A DNA stretch of 19,575 bases, taken from an uncultured Collinsella sp. Lineage in GTDB: Bacteria > Actinomycetota > Coriobacteriia > Coriobacteriales > Coriobacteriaceae. Positions within the stretch are counted from its first letter, which is position 1, and each line of letters begins with the position of its first letter. Under the pieces are notes generated by a model. That model had not been told where the DNA came from. It was given only the letters and a program-made list of their open reading frames with translations, and ran no database searches. The stretch covers positions 1 to 19,575 of the forward strand of contig CAAELJ010000023.1 of the NCBI GenBank assembly GCA_900756725.1, in the 5' to 3' direction. Below, piece by piece: positions 1-7,250 of the stretch. A program made the position numbers and the translations under genes.

Positions 1-130
1 GGCGGGGGCCGGGCTTGGTTTTCAGAACATTCCGCAGACCAGTGTGGCGCCTTGTCCGCAGCTCCGAAGGAGCAGGACAAGGCGCCACACATGGTCGAGG
101 ACGTTCTGAAAACCAAGCCCGGCCCCCGCC
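1..130 (-). repeat. Long hairpin element, family A copy 1 (3' of asd)
   Basis: The outer arms 1-28 and 103-130 are perfect 28-bp complements. The inner arms 42-57 and 75-90 are perfect 16-bp complements. GACC (37-40) pairs with GGTC (93-96), and the tip is GCTCC/GGAGC around GAA. The two unpaired stretches, ATTCCGCA (29-36) and GAGGAC (97-102), recur in copies 2 and 3 although the stems do not. Read from asd (minus strand) the order is GTCCTC, inner hairpin with CTTCG tip, TGCGGAAT. It starts 14 nt past the asd stop. It may help end or stabilise the asd transcript; no U tract is visible because the window ends here. Confidence 0.85.
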
Positions 131-144
131 GGACAGGTCCACCG

Positions 145-1170
145 CTACTCGCAGAGCAGCTTAGCGATCTGGACGGCGTTGGTTGCCGCGCCCTTACGGA
201 TTTGGTCGCCGCAGCACCAGAAGGTAATGCCACGTGCGGCCTCGGGGTTCGAGATGTCGCGGCGTACGCGACCGACCCAAATCAGGTCCTGGTCGGAGGT
301 GTCCATCGGCATGGGGAAGCGATCGTGCGCATCCTCGGCACTCATGTCGTCAACCAGCTTGACGCCCGGAGCGGCAGCCAGCGCAGCACGGGCCTCTTCC
401 ACCGTGATGTCGCGCTCAAACTCGAGCGTAATGCTCTCGGAGTGCGAGCGCAGCACGGGCACGCGCACGCAGGTGCAGTTCACGCGCAGCTCGGGCAGGT
501 GCATGATCTTGCGGCCCTCGTTTTGCAGCTTCATCTCCTCGGAGGTAAAGCCCTCTTCCTTGACGCCGCCAATCTGCGGAATCAGGTTGCTCGCCAGCTG
601 GGCGGCAAACGCGCGCGGCTCGGGAATCTCTTCGCCACGGCCCAGGGCGGCCAGCTGGGCCTCAAGCTCGGCCATGCCGGGGGCACCAGCGCCCGAAGCC
701 GCCTGGTACGTCGAGACGATCATGCGCTTCACGCCAGCGAGCTGATGCAGCGGCCACGTGGGAACCAGGCCGATAATGGTCGCGCAGTTGGGATTGGCGA
801 TAAGACCGTGATGCCACTTGATGTCGTCGGCATTAATCTCGGGCACGACCAGCGGTACCTCGGGATCCATACGGAAGGCATGGCTGTTGTCGACCACGAC
901 GGCGCCGCGCTTGACGGCCTCGGGCAGCAGCTCCTTGGCGATATCGTCGCCGGCAGCGCCGAGCACGATGTCGCAGCCCTCAAAAGCCTCGGGGCAAGCC
1001 TCCTCAATCACAGCCTGCTCGCCGCGGAACTCGACGGTCTTGCCCGCAGAGCGTGCGCTCGCCAGCAGCTTGAGCTTGCCGACCGGGAACTCCTGCTCGT
1101 TCAGGCACTCGAGCATCTGGGTGCCCACGGCTCCCGTCGCGCCCAAAATAGCAACCGTGTACTGTTTCAT
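145..1170 (-). CDS. asd: Aspartate-semialdehyde dehydrogenase
   Basis: This cytoplasmic enzyme reduces aspartyl phosphate to aspartate semialdehyde with NADPH, the branch point to lysine, threonine and methionine. The 341-aa product opens with a Rossmann glycine motif (GATGAVG, residues 10-16), carries the catalytic cysteine in NPNC (C129) and the catalytic histidine in RSHSES (H243), and has the usual family length. The ATG at 1170 is chosen because AAAGGGGGA sits just upstream and the family motif follows within ten residues; the reading frame continues upstream but only into non-conserved sequence. It follows lysC on the same strand with a 172-nt gap that contains a small hairpin and a TTTCG-rich stretch, so the two may be co-transcribed or asd may have its own promoter. 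A long hairpin element lies 14 nt beyond its stop. Confidence 0.96.
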   Translation of the reverse strand: MKQYTVAILGATGAVGTQMLECLNEQEFPVGKLKLLASARSAGKTVEFRGEQAVIEEACPEAFEGCDIVLGAAGDDIAKELLPEAVKRGAVVVDNSHAFRMDPEVPLVVPEINADDIKWHHGLIANPNCATIIGLVPTWPLHQLAGVKRMIVSTYQAASGAGAPGMAELEAQLAALGRGEEIPEPRAFAAQLASNLIPQIGGVKEEGFTSEEMKLQNEGRKIMHLPELRVNCTCVRVPVLRSHSESITLEFERDITVEEARAALAAAPGVKLVDDMSAEDAHDRFPMPMDTSDQDLIWVGRVRRDISNPEAARGITFWCCGDQIRKGAATNAVQIAKLLCE

Positions 1171-1242
1171 GCTTCCCCCTTTAAAGGTTGTGGCTATCGC
1201 CCGCACGCCAAGCAGGCCGATTATTGTTGCCAGTGTATACAA

Positions 1243-1270
1243 GAACGGGGCAGGCACGAAACCCGCCCCG
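1243..1270 (-). repeat. Small GC hairpin in the lysC-asd gap
   Basis: The arms ACGGGGC and GCCCCGT flank a short AC-rich spacer between lysC and asd. Beside it the minus strand reads a short tandem of TTTCG units. It could be a weak terminator for lysC or part of the asd leader. There is no clear U tract, so the role is open. Confidence 0.4.
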
Positions 1271-1301
1271 TCGAAACGAAACCGAAACGAAACGCCCCGC
1301 C

Positions 1302-1332
1302 GTAGATTTTTTGACATGACCCAAAAATCTAC
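1302..1332 (-). repeat. Hairpin family B copy 1 (3' of lysC)
   Basis: Perfect 10-bp arms GTAGATTTTT (1302-1311) and AAAAATCTAC (1323-1332) enclose an 11-nt loop containing GACATG. It lies 10 nt downstream of the lysC stop. A close relative, with the same GACATG loop and the same GTAG/CTAC ends, is found at 19503-19532, so this is a dispersed small repeat rather than a one-off terminator. Confidence 0.7.
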
Positions 1333-1342
1333 CGAGCAGTCG

Positions 1343-2731
1343 CTACTTTTTGAGCGCGGCCAGAGCGGGATCAACCGGCGCGGAAGCCTCCAGGTCGGAG
1401 ACCTTCACAATGCCATTTTCGTCGGAGAAGGCACGGTAAATGGTCCGAATCGCCAGGTCGAAGTCCTTCTCCTCGACACCGATAATGATGTTGATCTCGT
1501 CGCAGCTCTGCGAAATCATACGCACGCTCACGCCGGCCTGGCCAAGCATACCAAACAGATGGCCCGAGATACCTGCGCGGCCGCGCAGGTTACGGCCGAC
1601 GGTAGCGATGAGCGCCAGGCCCTCGACAACCTCGATCTCGAGCGGCTCGACCTCCTGCTGAATGTCGCTCACAAGCGAGTACAGCGAATCGTGAACGTCC
1701 TGCTCCTGCACCACGGCGCCAAAGCGGTCGACACCGGTGGGCATGTGCTCAACGGAAACGTCATAGCGCTCGAAGACCGAAAGCGCGCGGCGCATAAAGC
1801 CGACACGGGGCTTGGTGCGGTCGCGGGCCACATTGATGGCGACAAAGCCGCGCTTGCCGGTCACGCCGGTAATGATGGGCTCCGCCTCGCCCTCGTCAGC
1901 CGTCTCGCTAATGATGGTGCCGGGGTCCTGCGGCGCATTGGTGTTCTTGATGACCAGCGGAATGCCTGCCTCGCGCACGGGGAACACGGCCTCCTCGTGC
2001 AGGACGCTTGCGCCCATGTACGAAAGCTCGCGCAGCTCCTCGTAGGTAACGCGCGCAATGGGCTGAGCCTCGGGAACAATACGCGGGTCGGCAGAATAGA
2101 AGCCCGAAACGTCGGTCCAGTTCTCGTACAGATCGGCGCCAAGGCACTTGGCCAGAATCGAGCCCGAAATATCGCCACCGCCTCGATCGAGCAGCTTGAT
2201 CTGGCCCTCACGCGTCGCGCCGTAGAAACCGGGCATAACAAAGCCACCCTGCTGGCCGTACTCCTGCACCAGCTCGGAGGTGCGGTTCATGCTGAGCGTA
2301 CCATCGTGATGGAACGCCACAACCGTCGCGGCGTCCAGGAACGGCAGGCCCAGGTACTCGGACATCAGGCGAGCGGTGAAGTACTCGCCGCGGCTCACAA
2401 GCTCCTCGGTGGAGTAGCCGCCCGAGCGGGCGCGCTCGGCAAAGGCTGCGAACTCCTCGCGGATGGGATAGGTGAGCTCCAGCTCGTCAGCGATATCAAA
2501 ATAGCGCTGACCGATGTCCTCGAGCAGCTCCTCGCACGACACGTGATACTTAACGTGCGCGTTAACCAGGTAGAGCAGGTCGGTCACCTTGGTGTCGCCC
2601 TTAAAGCGGCGACCGCAGGCGGAAACCACCACAAAACGGCGGGCAGGGTCGGCATCGACGATGGCCTTGATCTTCTTGAAGTGTTCGGCGTCGGCGACCG
2701 ACGAGCCGCCAAACTTGGCAATTTTTATCAT
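1343..2731 (-). CDS. lysC: Aspartate kinase
   Basis: Phosphorylates aspartate with ATP, the first step of the aspartate-family amino acid pathway. The 462-aa protein starts with the kinase signature KFGGSSV (residues 6-12) and contains the RGGGDISGS region and WTDVSGFYSADPR typical of the amino-acid kinase fold. From about residue 310 two ACT-type regulatory repeats follow (GVSVRMISQ, EINIIIGV), so feedback inhibition by lysine and/or threonine is expected. The ATG at 2731 starts directly at the conserved N-terminus; the ribosome binding site is weak (AAAGG about 12 nt upstream). It is divergent from thrC across a 103-nt gap and upstream of asd on the same strand. Confidence 0.96.
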   Translation of the reverse strand: MIKIAKFGGSSVADAEHFKKIKAIVDADPARRFVVVSACGRRFKGDTKVTDLLYLVNAHVKYHVSCEELLEDIGQRYFDIADELELTYPIREEFAAFAERARSGGYSTEELVSRGEYFTARLMSEYLGLPFLDAATVVAFHHDGTLSMNRTSELVQEYGQQGGFVMPGFYGATREGQIKLLDRGGGDISGSILAKCLGADLYENWTDVSGFYSADPRIVPEAQPIARVTYEELRELSYMGASVLHEEAVFPVREAGIPLVIKNTNAPQDPGTIISETADEGEAEPIITGVTGKRGFVAINVARDRTKPRVGFMRRALSVFERYDVSVEHMPTGVDRFGAVVQEQDVHDSLYSLVSDIQQEVEPLEIEVVEGLALIATVGRNLRGRAGISGHLFGMLGQAGVSVRMISQSCDEINIIIGVEEKDFDLAIRTIYRAFSDENGIVKVSDLEASAPVDPALAALKK

Positions 2732-2783
2732 GGCGTGGAGGTTACCTTTCTAAAAGCCTCTGCAAACCTGTTTTGCGCGCTCT

Positions 2784-2818
2784 GATACCATGGTTTCACC
2801 GATTGGGACCAAGGTATC
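2784..2818. promoter_or_regulatory. Inverted repeat in divergent lysC/thrC control region
   Basis: GATACCATGGT (2784-2794) and ACCAAGGTATC (2808-2818) are complementary at 10 of 11 positions around a 13-nt centre. The right arm ends just before the thrC ribosome binding site (AGGAG, 2821-2825). It could be an operator shared by the two divergent amino-acid genes, or an RNA hairpin in the thrC leader. No confident -35/-10 pair was found in either direction. Confidence 0.5.
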
Positions 2819-2834
2819 CGAGGAGCACTGTTAT

Positions 2835-4352
2835 ATGGGAACTTATCATAGTACACGAGGACGCACTTTATCATGCTCAAGTAAGGTGGCAATCCGCACC
2901 GGCATAGCTCCCGACGGGGGTTTGTTTGTCTCGGACGAGCTTGGCACCCAGCAGGTCGATATCAGCTCGCTTGCCCATAAATCGTACTTTGAAATCGCTC
3001 AAAATGTGTTGGGAATGTTACTGAACGATTACACGGACGAAGAAATTTCGGCGTGTGTCGACGAGGCATACCGCGGCACGTTCGCGAGTGAAGAGGTCAC
3101 GCCTCTCGTCAAGCTCGACGCAGCACCGGGCACCGACGCCCCTCAGACCTATGTGATGGAGCTCTTTGGCGGCCCCACGAGCGCCTTCAAGGACGTCGCC
3201 CTGCAGATGCTCCCCCGCCTCATGGCCCGCACCTCCGCCAAGGACGGCGGCGCCGAGCGCATCATGATCGTCACCGCCACGTCGGGCGACACGGGCAAGG
3301 CAGCACTCGCCGGCTTTGCCGACGCCCCGGGCACGGGCATCACCGTCTTTTATCCCGAGGGCAAAGTCAGCCGCGTACAGAATCTGCAGATGTCCACTCA
3401 GGAGGGCGATAACGTCACCGTCTGCGGCATCCGCGGCAACTTCGACGACGCCCAGAGTGCCGTCAAGCGCATCTTTGCCGATAAGGAGCTTGCCGAGCGT
3501 CTGGAGGCCGCAGGCACGGTGCTTTCGAGTGCCAACTCCATCAACGTCGGCCGTCTGGTACCGCAGGTCGTCTACTACTTTGCCGCCTATGCGCAGCTGT
3601 TGCGCGCCGGCGCCATCGAGGCCGGCGACGCCGTGGAGTTCTGCGTACCGACCGGCAACTTTGGCGATATCCTGGCCGGTTACTATGCCAAGCGCATGGG
3701 TCTGCCCGTCGCCAAGCTCATCGTCGCGAGCGACAAGAACAACGTGCTGGCTGACTTCCTGACCACCGGCGTCTACGACCGCAACCGCCCGTTCTTCACG
3801 ACCATCTCGCCTTCGATGGACATCCTCATCAGCTCTAACCTGGAGCGCATGCTCTACTTCCTGTCCGATGGCGACTGTGAGCTCGTTGCCGGCCTTATGG
3901 AGCAGCTGGCGCGGACTGGTCGCTACGAAGTTCCCGCCGACCTGCTGGCAAAGATTCAGAGCGTCTTTGGCTGCGGTTGGGCCAGCGAGGACGAGGTACG
4001 CACTGCCATCAAGAGCTGCTGGGACGCGAACGGCTACGTGATCGACCCGCACACCGCTTGCGGCTATCACGTCTTCGAAAAGGTCGCTCCCACCGAGGGC
4101 GCCAAGGCTCGCGTGCTGCTTTCGACCGCCAGCCCCTACAAGTTCCCGCGCGCCTGCTGCGACGCCCTGGGCCTCGACGTTCCCGAGGACGACTTTGAGG
4201 CCATGCGCGTGCTCGAGCAGGCCACCAATACGGTCGCCCCGGCACAGCTCGCCGAGCTCGAGTCCAAGCCCGTCCGTTTCGAAGACGTCTGCGACGTAGC
4301 CGACATGGCCAACTACGTAGAGTCTGCAGCAAAAAAGATGGCTTCCAACTAA
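2835..4352 (+). CDS. thrC: Threonine synthase
   Basis: PLP enzyme that converts O-phosphohomoserine to threonine. The 505-aa product has the N-terminal STRG motif, the PLP-lysine segment GPTSAFKD (K119), the TSGDTGKAA phosphate-binding loop and the SANSINVGRL segment; its length fits the longer bacterial ThrC class. An in-frame ATG lies 45 nt upstream, but the ATG at 2835 is preferred because AGGAG is 9 nt before it and the conserved MGTYHSTRG sequence begins there. It diverges from lysC, and is followed by a GC hairpin terminator and then thrB, which catalyses the preceding step. Confidence 0.96.
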   Translation: MGTYHSTRGRTLSCSSKVAIRTGIAPDGGLFVSDELGTQQVDISSLAHKSYFEIAQNVLGMLLNDYTDEEISACVDEAYRGTFASEEVTPLVKLDAAPGTDAPQTYVMELFGGPTSAFKDVALQMLPRLMARTSAKDGGAERIMIVTATSGDTGKAALAGFADAPGTGITVFYPEGKVSRVQNLQMSTQEGDNVTVCGIRGNFDDAQSAVKRIFADKELAERLEAAGTVLSSANSINVGRLVPQVVYYFAAYAQLLRAGAIEAGDAVEFCVPTGNFGDILAGYYAKRMGLPVAKLIVASDKNNVLADFLTTGVYDRNRPFFTTISPSMDILISSNLERMLYFLSDGDCELVAGLMEQLARTGRYEVPADLLAKIQSVFGCGWASEDEVRTAIKSCWDANGYVIDPHTACGYHVFEKVAPTEGAKARVLLSTASPYKFPRACCDALGLDVPEDDFEAMRVLEQATNTVAPAQLAELESKPVRFEDVCDVADMANYVESAAKKMASN

Positions 4353-4364
4353 AACCCCTTATAA

Positions 4365-4396
4365 GGCGCCGGCGAAAGCCGGCGCACCTTCTTTTA
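4365..4396 (+). terminator. Rho-independent terminator after thrC
   Basis: GCGCCGGC (4366-4373), GAAA loop, GCCGGCGC (4378-4385), then ACCTTCTTTT. This is an 8-bp GC stem with a stable tetraloop and a T-rich tail 13 nt past the thrC stop, so thrB transcription may be separate or reduced. Confidence 0.85.
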
Positions 4397-4431
4397 TCAG
4401 ATACCCACCGGGATGATGACGAACGTGCACA

Positions 4432-4543
4432 GCGTGCCTGGCTGTTTAGTTCGTCGCGAGTTCCGCACGCAAAGGAAAGCACTGAATGTGCTTTCCGTCT
4501 TGCGCAGGACTGTCCGAGCAGCGAACTAAACAGCCAGGCACGC
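4432..4543 (+). repeat. Long hairpin in the thrC-thrB gap, next to the thrB ribosome binding site
   Basis: Outer arms 4432-4453 and 4522-4543 are perfect 22-bp complements. An inner stem pairs CGCAA with TTGCG and GGAAAGCAC with GTGCTTTCC around a TGAAT loop. The unpaired parts contain TTCCGCA (4461-4467) and TGTCCGAG (4511-4518), close to the family A internal-loop motifs, so it may be a diverged copy in the opposite orientation. The right arm touches the thrB ribosome binding site (CAGGAGGA). GCCAGG occurs twice (4533-4538 and 4542-4547), so the left-arm CCTGGC could instead pair over that site. Confidence 0.75.
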
Positions 4544-4556
4544 CAGGAGGACTCAC

Positions 4557-5438
4557 ATGATCAAGATCACCGTCCCAGCAACAAGCGCCAACTTGGGCAT
4601 CGGCTACGACACCCTCGGCATGGCCGTCAGCCTCTACTCGCACTTCACCTTCGAGCGCGCCGACAAGCTCACCATCACTGGATGCCCCGAAGAGTTCCAA
4701 AACGAGAACAACCTAGTCTACGTGAGCTTTGTCGATGCACTGGCCGCATGGGGCGAGCCAGCTTTTCCCGTTGCCATCGACATTCAAACCGACGTGCCCG
4801 TCGCTCGCGGCCTGGGTTCCAGCTCCACCTGCGTCGTCGCCGGCATTATGGCCGCCGCCGCACTGACAGGCCACACCGTCGACCGCGCCGAGCTCGTCCG
4901 CATTGCCACCGAAGTCGAGGGCCATCCCGATAACGTCGCCCCCGCCATCCTAGGCGGCGCCGTCTGCTCCTTTACGCCGACCGATTCGCTCCCCCAGTGC
5001 CTGCGCTACGAGGTGAGCGATCGCCTGCGTTTTATTACCGTGATTCCGCCTTACGAGGTACACACGAGCGAGGCACGCAAGGTCGTGCCGCAGGAGATTC
5101 CGCTCTCCACCGCCGTGTGGCAGATGGGCCGCATCGCCGGTATGACGCGCGGCTTGGAGACTGGTGACCTCGACCTGATTGCCGCCGCCAATGACGACCG
5201 TATTCAGGAACCCTATCGTCGCCGTCTGATTCCCGACTACAACGCCGTGCGCGACACCTGCCTTAACGGAGGCGCCAAGACCATCTGGATCAGCGGCTCG
5301 GGCTCGACCCTCATGGCCGTGACTGACGACACCATCGTGGCAAAGTTCCTACAGGTCAAGCTGCGTGAGCAGTTCCCTAAGTGTGATACGCATATTCTGA
5401 CGTGCGACACCGAGGGCGCTCAAATCGAGTACCTGTAG
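4557..5438 (+). CDS. thrB: Homoserine kinase
   Basis: GHMP-family kinase that phosphorylates homoserine to the substrate of threonine synthase. The 293-aa product has the GHMP N-terminus (PATSANLGIGYDTLG), the ATP-binding loop PVARGLGSSST (residues 81-91), HPDNVAPAILGG, and the C-terminal ISGSGST motif; length is normal. The start is set by AGGAGGA 6-7 nt before ATG 4557. It lies downstream of thrC, but a terminator and a 112-nt hairpin separate them, which argues against simple co-translation. Its 3' side faces engB in a convergent gap filled with repeats. Confidence 0.96.
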   Translation: MIKITVPATSANLGIGYDTLGMAVSLYSHFTFERADKLTITGCPEEFQNENNLVYVSFVDALAAWGEPAFPVAIDIQTDVPVARGLGSSSTCVVAGIMAAAALTGHTVDRAELVRIATEVEGHPDNVAPAILGGAVCSFTPTDSLPQCLRYEVSDRLRFITVIPPYEVHTSEARKVVPQEIPLSTAVWQMGRIAGMTRGLETGDLDLIAAANDDRIQEPYRRRLIPDYNAVRDTCLNGGAKTIWISGSGSTLMAVTDDTIVAKFLQVKLREQFPKCDTHILTCDTEGAQIEYL

Positions 5439-5461
5439 CGCCCCGCCTCATTGCTCTCACC

Positions 5462-5578
5462 GGTCCCCTTGGGGCTTCCCCTGAAAACGTCCTCGATCAT
5501 GAATTGCCCCGTCGTGCGCTTCGCGCGACGGGGCAATTCGATCTGCGGATTGTTTTCAGGGGAAGCCCCAAGGGGACC
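5462..5578 (+). repeat. Long hairpin element, family A copy 2 (3' of thrB)
   Basis: Perfect 27-bp outer arms (5462-5488, 5552-5578). Then GTCCTC (5489-5494), GATC/GATC, and an 18-bp inner stem (5501-5518, 5522-5539) with one T-G wobble and CTT at the tip. TGCGGATT (5544-5551) closes the internal loop. The outer and inner stem sequences differ from copy 1, but the loop motifs match. The single non-Watson-Crick pair is a wobble on the plus strand, the strand read through from thrB. It begins 23 nt after the thrB stop, in a convergent gap. Confidence 0.85.
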
Positions 5579-5803
5579 TGCGCGACCTCGACAGGATAAT
5601 CGCATTCGCTGATTTAATATTGCGCTCCTTCGGAGCTGCGGATAAGCGGGCCTCGTGCTGCGGAATATTTTTAAGGGGATGCCCCTGGGTGGCCCTATGG
5701 CAACGTGGCGAGCGATGTCTACAGGGACCCACGCTTTGAAGGGGCGCCGGGCTGATAATTTGGCTCTTTATTGGGGAGGGCTCTTGCTAGGCTGGGGCAC
5801 TTA
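5579..5803. other. Convergent thrB-engB intergenic remainder
   Basis: About 225 nt between the copy 2 hairpin and the engB stop. It holds a partial family A element (5624-5690) and otherwise no reading frame, RNA gene or clear terminator that I can support. A GGCTCTT direct repeat occurs near 5761 and 5778. Confidence 0.5.
5624..5690 (+). repeat. Truncated family A element (copy 4)
   Basis: Positions 5624-5642 are an exact 19-nt match to the complement of 55-73, the tip of copy 1 (GCTCC TTC GGAGC TGCGGA). Further on, CTGCGGAAT (5658-5666) is the family internal-loop motif, followed by a T run and a GGGGATGCCCC segment. The GTCCTC half and the 5' outer arm are absent, so this looks like the 3' half of a decayed or recombined copy, in the same orientation as copy 2 beside it. 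Confidence 0.65.
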
Positions 5804-6394
5804 TTAGAGGCAGGCTTCGGCGATGCGGCGCTTGAGTTCGTCGATGCCGGCGCCGGTCTGGGAGCTTGTGATGATTACGTTTTCGGCCGGGACGTTGAGT
5901 TGCTTTTTGATGGCTGCTGCCTGGCGGGCCTGCTGGGTGCGGCTGAGCTTGTCGGCTTTGGTGAGGCAGACGATAAAGTTGAACTCGTTGCCCTGCAGGT
6001 AGTCGATCATGTCATGGTCGAGCTTACTGGGATCGTGGCGAATGTCCACCAGCGACACAACCAGGTTAAAGCTGCGCTCGGAGTCGAAGAAGTCACCGAT
6101 AAGCTCGGCCCAGCGATCGCGCTCAGCTTTGGAACGACGGGCGAAACCGTAACCCGGCAGGTCGACAAAGTGCACGTCGTCGGCCTCGAAGAAATTGATA
6201 TTGCTCGTCTTGCCCGGCGTGCTCGAAACCTTGACCAGGTTCTTGCGGCCGAAGAGCTTGTTCATGATCGACGACTTGCCCACGTTGGAGCGACCAACAA
6301 AGCTCACCTCGGGACAGGTGGACTCGGGAATCTGCAAAACCTTGCCGTAGCTGGCGACGAACTTGGCAAGCTGGTAGTTAATGGAATCGGCCAT
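5804..6394 (-). CDS. engB: Ribosome biogenesis GTPase EngB/YsxC (YihA)
   Basis: Essential GTPase involved in assembly of the large ribosomal subunit. The 196-aa product contains the P-loop GRSNVGKS (34-41), a switch threonine region SSTPGKT (57-63), G3 DLPGYG (78-83) and G4 TKAD (145-148), with a late SS motif for G5; this order and size are those of the EngB family. ATG 6394 is preceded by AAGGAG at 7 nt. The frame is open further upstream but overlaps mtnN there and shows no conservation. It follows mtnN by 37 nt and is probably co-transcribed with it. Confidence 0.96.
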   Translation of the reverse strand: MADSINYQLAKFVASYGKVLQIPESTCPEVSFVGRSNVGKSSIMNKLFGRKNLVKVSSTPGKTSNINFFEADDVHFVDLPGYGFARRSKAERDRWAELIGDFFDSERSFNLVVSLVDIRHDPSKLDHDMIDYLQGNEFNFIVCLTKADKLSRTQQARQAAAIKKQLNVPAENVIITSSQTGAGIDELKRRIAEACL

Positions 6395-6431
6395 GGACAC
6401 TCCTTGGTCGTAGGATCTTGCAAAAAACGCG

Positions 6432-7172
6432 CTATTGCGCAGCGGCAATGCGTCGAACGATATCGAGCGTGATATCGCTTGCGGCACGCGCATACTCGAA
6501 CAAATCGAACTCGCGGTCGCAAATCGCATCGTACGCCTCGTCACAATTATCGCTGATAGCGCGCAGCACCAGGCAATCGACACCATTTTTGGTTGCGATA
6601 TGGGCAATTGCCGCGCCCTCCATGCCGACACAATCGGCATGCGTCGCCTCGATGGCATCATTGCGCATAGCGGCGCCCGTCACAAAGCGGTTACCCGTGG
6701 CAATCGTGCCGACCAGGAACTGCTTTGCGCCCTCGTTCGAAGCGGTCGCATTTGTCGAAGCATCAACAAACCCACGCTCAGCAAGCACATCGGCGGCAAT
6801 ATCGACCAGCGCAGGCGTCGAGACAAACTCCTCGAGCCCCGGTGCAGACTCGGCGATAAGCGCGGTATCGGTATCTAGATAGCGCAGGCATTTGCCAATG
6901 ACGACATCGTCGATATGGAGCTTGGGATTCAGGCCACCTGCGATACCAGAAAACACAACTGCCTGTGGAGCATACTTGCTAATGAGGTGCTGTGTTGCGG
7001 CGGCAGCGTTTACCGTGCCCATACCCGCCGTCGTGGCGACAATCGACAGGCCGTCGAGCCCGCCGGTCACAACGTTCAAGCCCGCCTCCTGTACCATGCA
7101 AACGTTGCTCAACTCTTCCTTAATCTGCATGATCTCTTTTTCGAGCGCACCGATAATCGCGATGGTAGCCAT
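6432..7172 (-). CDS. mtnN: 5'-methylthioadenosine/S-adenosylhomocysteine nucleosidase
   Basis: Hydrolyses MTA and SAH (and 5'-deoxyadenosine, a product of radical-SAM enzymes such as the nearby PFL activase) to adenine and the thioribose or ribose product. The 246-aa product has the N-terminal IGALEKEI with the catalytic-region glutamate, GMGTVNAAAAT, SGIAGGL, the VGMEGAA purine/ribose motif (E185) and RAISDN with the catalytic aspartate (D208). ATG 7172 has GGGGAA upstream; a TTG twelve nt earlier is in frame but less likely. It is the first gene of an mtnN-engB pair. Confidence 0.95.
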   Translation of the reverse strand: MATIAIIGALEKEIMQIKEELSNVCMVQEAGLNVVTGGLDGLSIVATTAGMGTVNAAAATQHLISKYAPQAVVFSGIAGGLNPKLHIDDVVIGKCLRYLDTDTALIAESAPGLEEFVSTPALVDIAADVLAERGFVDASTNATASNEGAKQFLVGTIATGNRFVTGAAMRNDAIEATHADCVGMEGAAIAHIATKNGVDCLVLRAISDNCDEAYDAICDREFDLFEYARAASDITLDIVRRIAAAQ

Positions 7173-7250
7173 GCCATTCCCCAAACCTATACGAAATTCT
7201 CAACCACGGTATGGTACCAGCATTTTGTTTGACCTCGTCAAACGAACACG

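Noticed and set aside
52..1305. A long plus-strand open frame opposite asd
   Set aside because: It starts inside a hairpin repeat, has no ribosome binding site and mirrors the asd codon pattern.
818..2785. A 655-codon plus-strand frame opposite asd and lysC
   Set aside because: Antisense shadow; spans two unrelated real genes and reads as low-complexity sequence.
5462..5690. Insertion sequence or CRISPR-like array in the thrB-engB gap
   Set aside because: There is no transposase, no regular spacer spacing and no clear target-site duplication; only hairpin elements are present.
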